Source of the DNA: Bacteroidales bacterium
GTDB taxonomy: Bacteria; Bacteroidota; Bacteroidia; Bacteroidales; NBLH01
NCBI GenBank assembly: GCA_029933755.1
Contig: JAOZNO010000273.1
Location: 1 to 5,611 of the forward strand
DNA length: 5,611 bases
Direction of reading: 5' to 3'
The notes under the pieces were generated by a model. It was not told where the DNA came from. It did not search any database and saw nothing but the letters and a program-made list of their open reading frames with translations. Made by a program: the position numbers and the translations under genes. Positions 5,510-5,611 of this stretch are shown here, piece after piece. Positions within the stretch are counted from its first letter, which is position 1; each line of letters opens with the position of its first letter.

Positions 5510-5583
5510 TAGCGAGAGGGCGACTTGAACGCCCGACCTCGTGATTATGAATCACGCGCTCTAACCAGCTGAGCTACCTCGCC
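5510..5583 (-). tRNA. tRNA-Met (CAU), elongator type
   Basis: The minus strand folds as a full 74-base cloverleaf: acceptor GGCGAGG with TCTCGCT, D-stem GCTC/GAGC with loop AGCTGGTTA, anticodon stem CGTGA/TCACG with loop TTCATAA (anticodon CAT), variable AGGTC, T-stem GGGCG/CGCCC with loop TTCAAGT, and discriminator A. CCA is not encoded; the next bases are CAAAAG. The anticodon stem lacks the three G-C pairs of initiator tRNA, so it is an elongator. A CAT anticodon can also belong to tRNA-Ile2 (lysidine-modified); the body more closely resembles elongator Met, but this is not settled. The acceptor ends in a G1-U72 wobble and has another at 7-66. Its 3' portion is repeated at 5131-5206. Confidence 0.95.
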
Positions 5584-5611
5584 ATTCTATTCTTATTACT
5601 GGTTTAATACT
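5584..5611. other. Upstream flank of the tRNA, cut by window edge
   Basis: Only 28 AT-rich bases precede the tRNA. No promoter box is clear, so the tRNA may be transcribed from a promoter, or together with other tRNAs, beyond the window. Confidence 0.4.

Noticed and set aside
5466..5555. Longer 114-residue version of the GIY-YIG protein starting in the tRNA
   Set aside because: The extra 30 residues would be encoded by the terminator and the tRNA itself; the domain starts at the internal Met at 5465.

Overview
The window is AT-rich and looks like environmental Bacteroidota (Bacteroidetes). The evidence is the codon and base use, Sec signal peptides ending in a 'FAQ'-type site, A-rich translation starts without clear Shine-Dalgarno sequences, a tRNA without an encoded CCA, and the families present: a TPR/SpoIIE signalling protein, an OmpL47-like secreted protein and a tRNA-linked GIY-YIG gene. 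No genus can be named from the sequence alone. Every gene I can support reads on the minus strand, so transcription runs from right to left.

Right end (about 5131-5583): an intact elongator-type tRNA-Met(CAU) is followed by a strong hairpin terminator, then a small single-domain GIY-YIG nuclease of 84 residues. Beyond that gene lies a decayed second copy of the 3' two thirds of the same tRNA. It is interrupted by a CCCGA-type palindrome in the T-loop, and its anticodon arm is replaced by a second such palindrome. The layout (tRNA, nuclease, tRNA 3' repeat) resembles a minimal tRNA-targeted cassette and is the most unusual feature here.

Centre right (2967-4979): a two-gene operon with an 18-base gap encodes a membrane PAP2/Aur1-like enzyme and then a 372-residue tandem-GNAT protein resembling the YghO/bacterial ceramide synthase type. 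I infer that the pair acts on lipids, possibly in ceramide/sphingolipid head-group and N-acyl chemistry. This is a hypothesis; no serine palmitoyltransferase is in the window.

Centre left (722-2581): a 619-residue sensor-like protein with an N-terminal signal or anchor, TPR repeats, coiled coil, a transmembrane helix, a second coiled coil and a cytoplasmic SpoIIE/PP2C phosphatase with its metal-binding aspartates intact. It is separated from its neighbours by a 385-base AT-rich spacer upstream and a 199-base spacer downstream. The downstream spacer holds two copies of a CCGCTAAGCGG hairpin inside a pair of 10-base inverted repeats, probably tandem terminators or a small repeat element.

Left end (1-522): the N-terminal 174 codons of a secreted protein with an OmpL47/Ig-like module, cut by the window edge.
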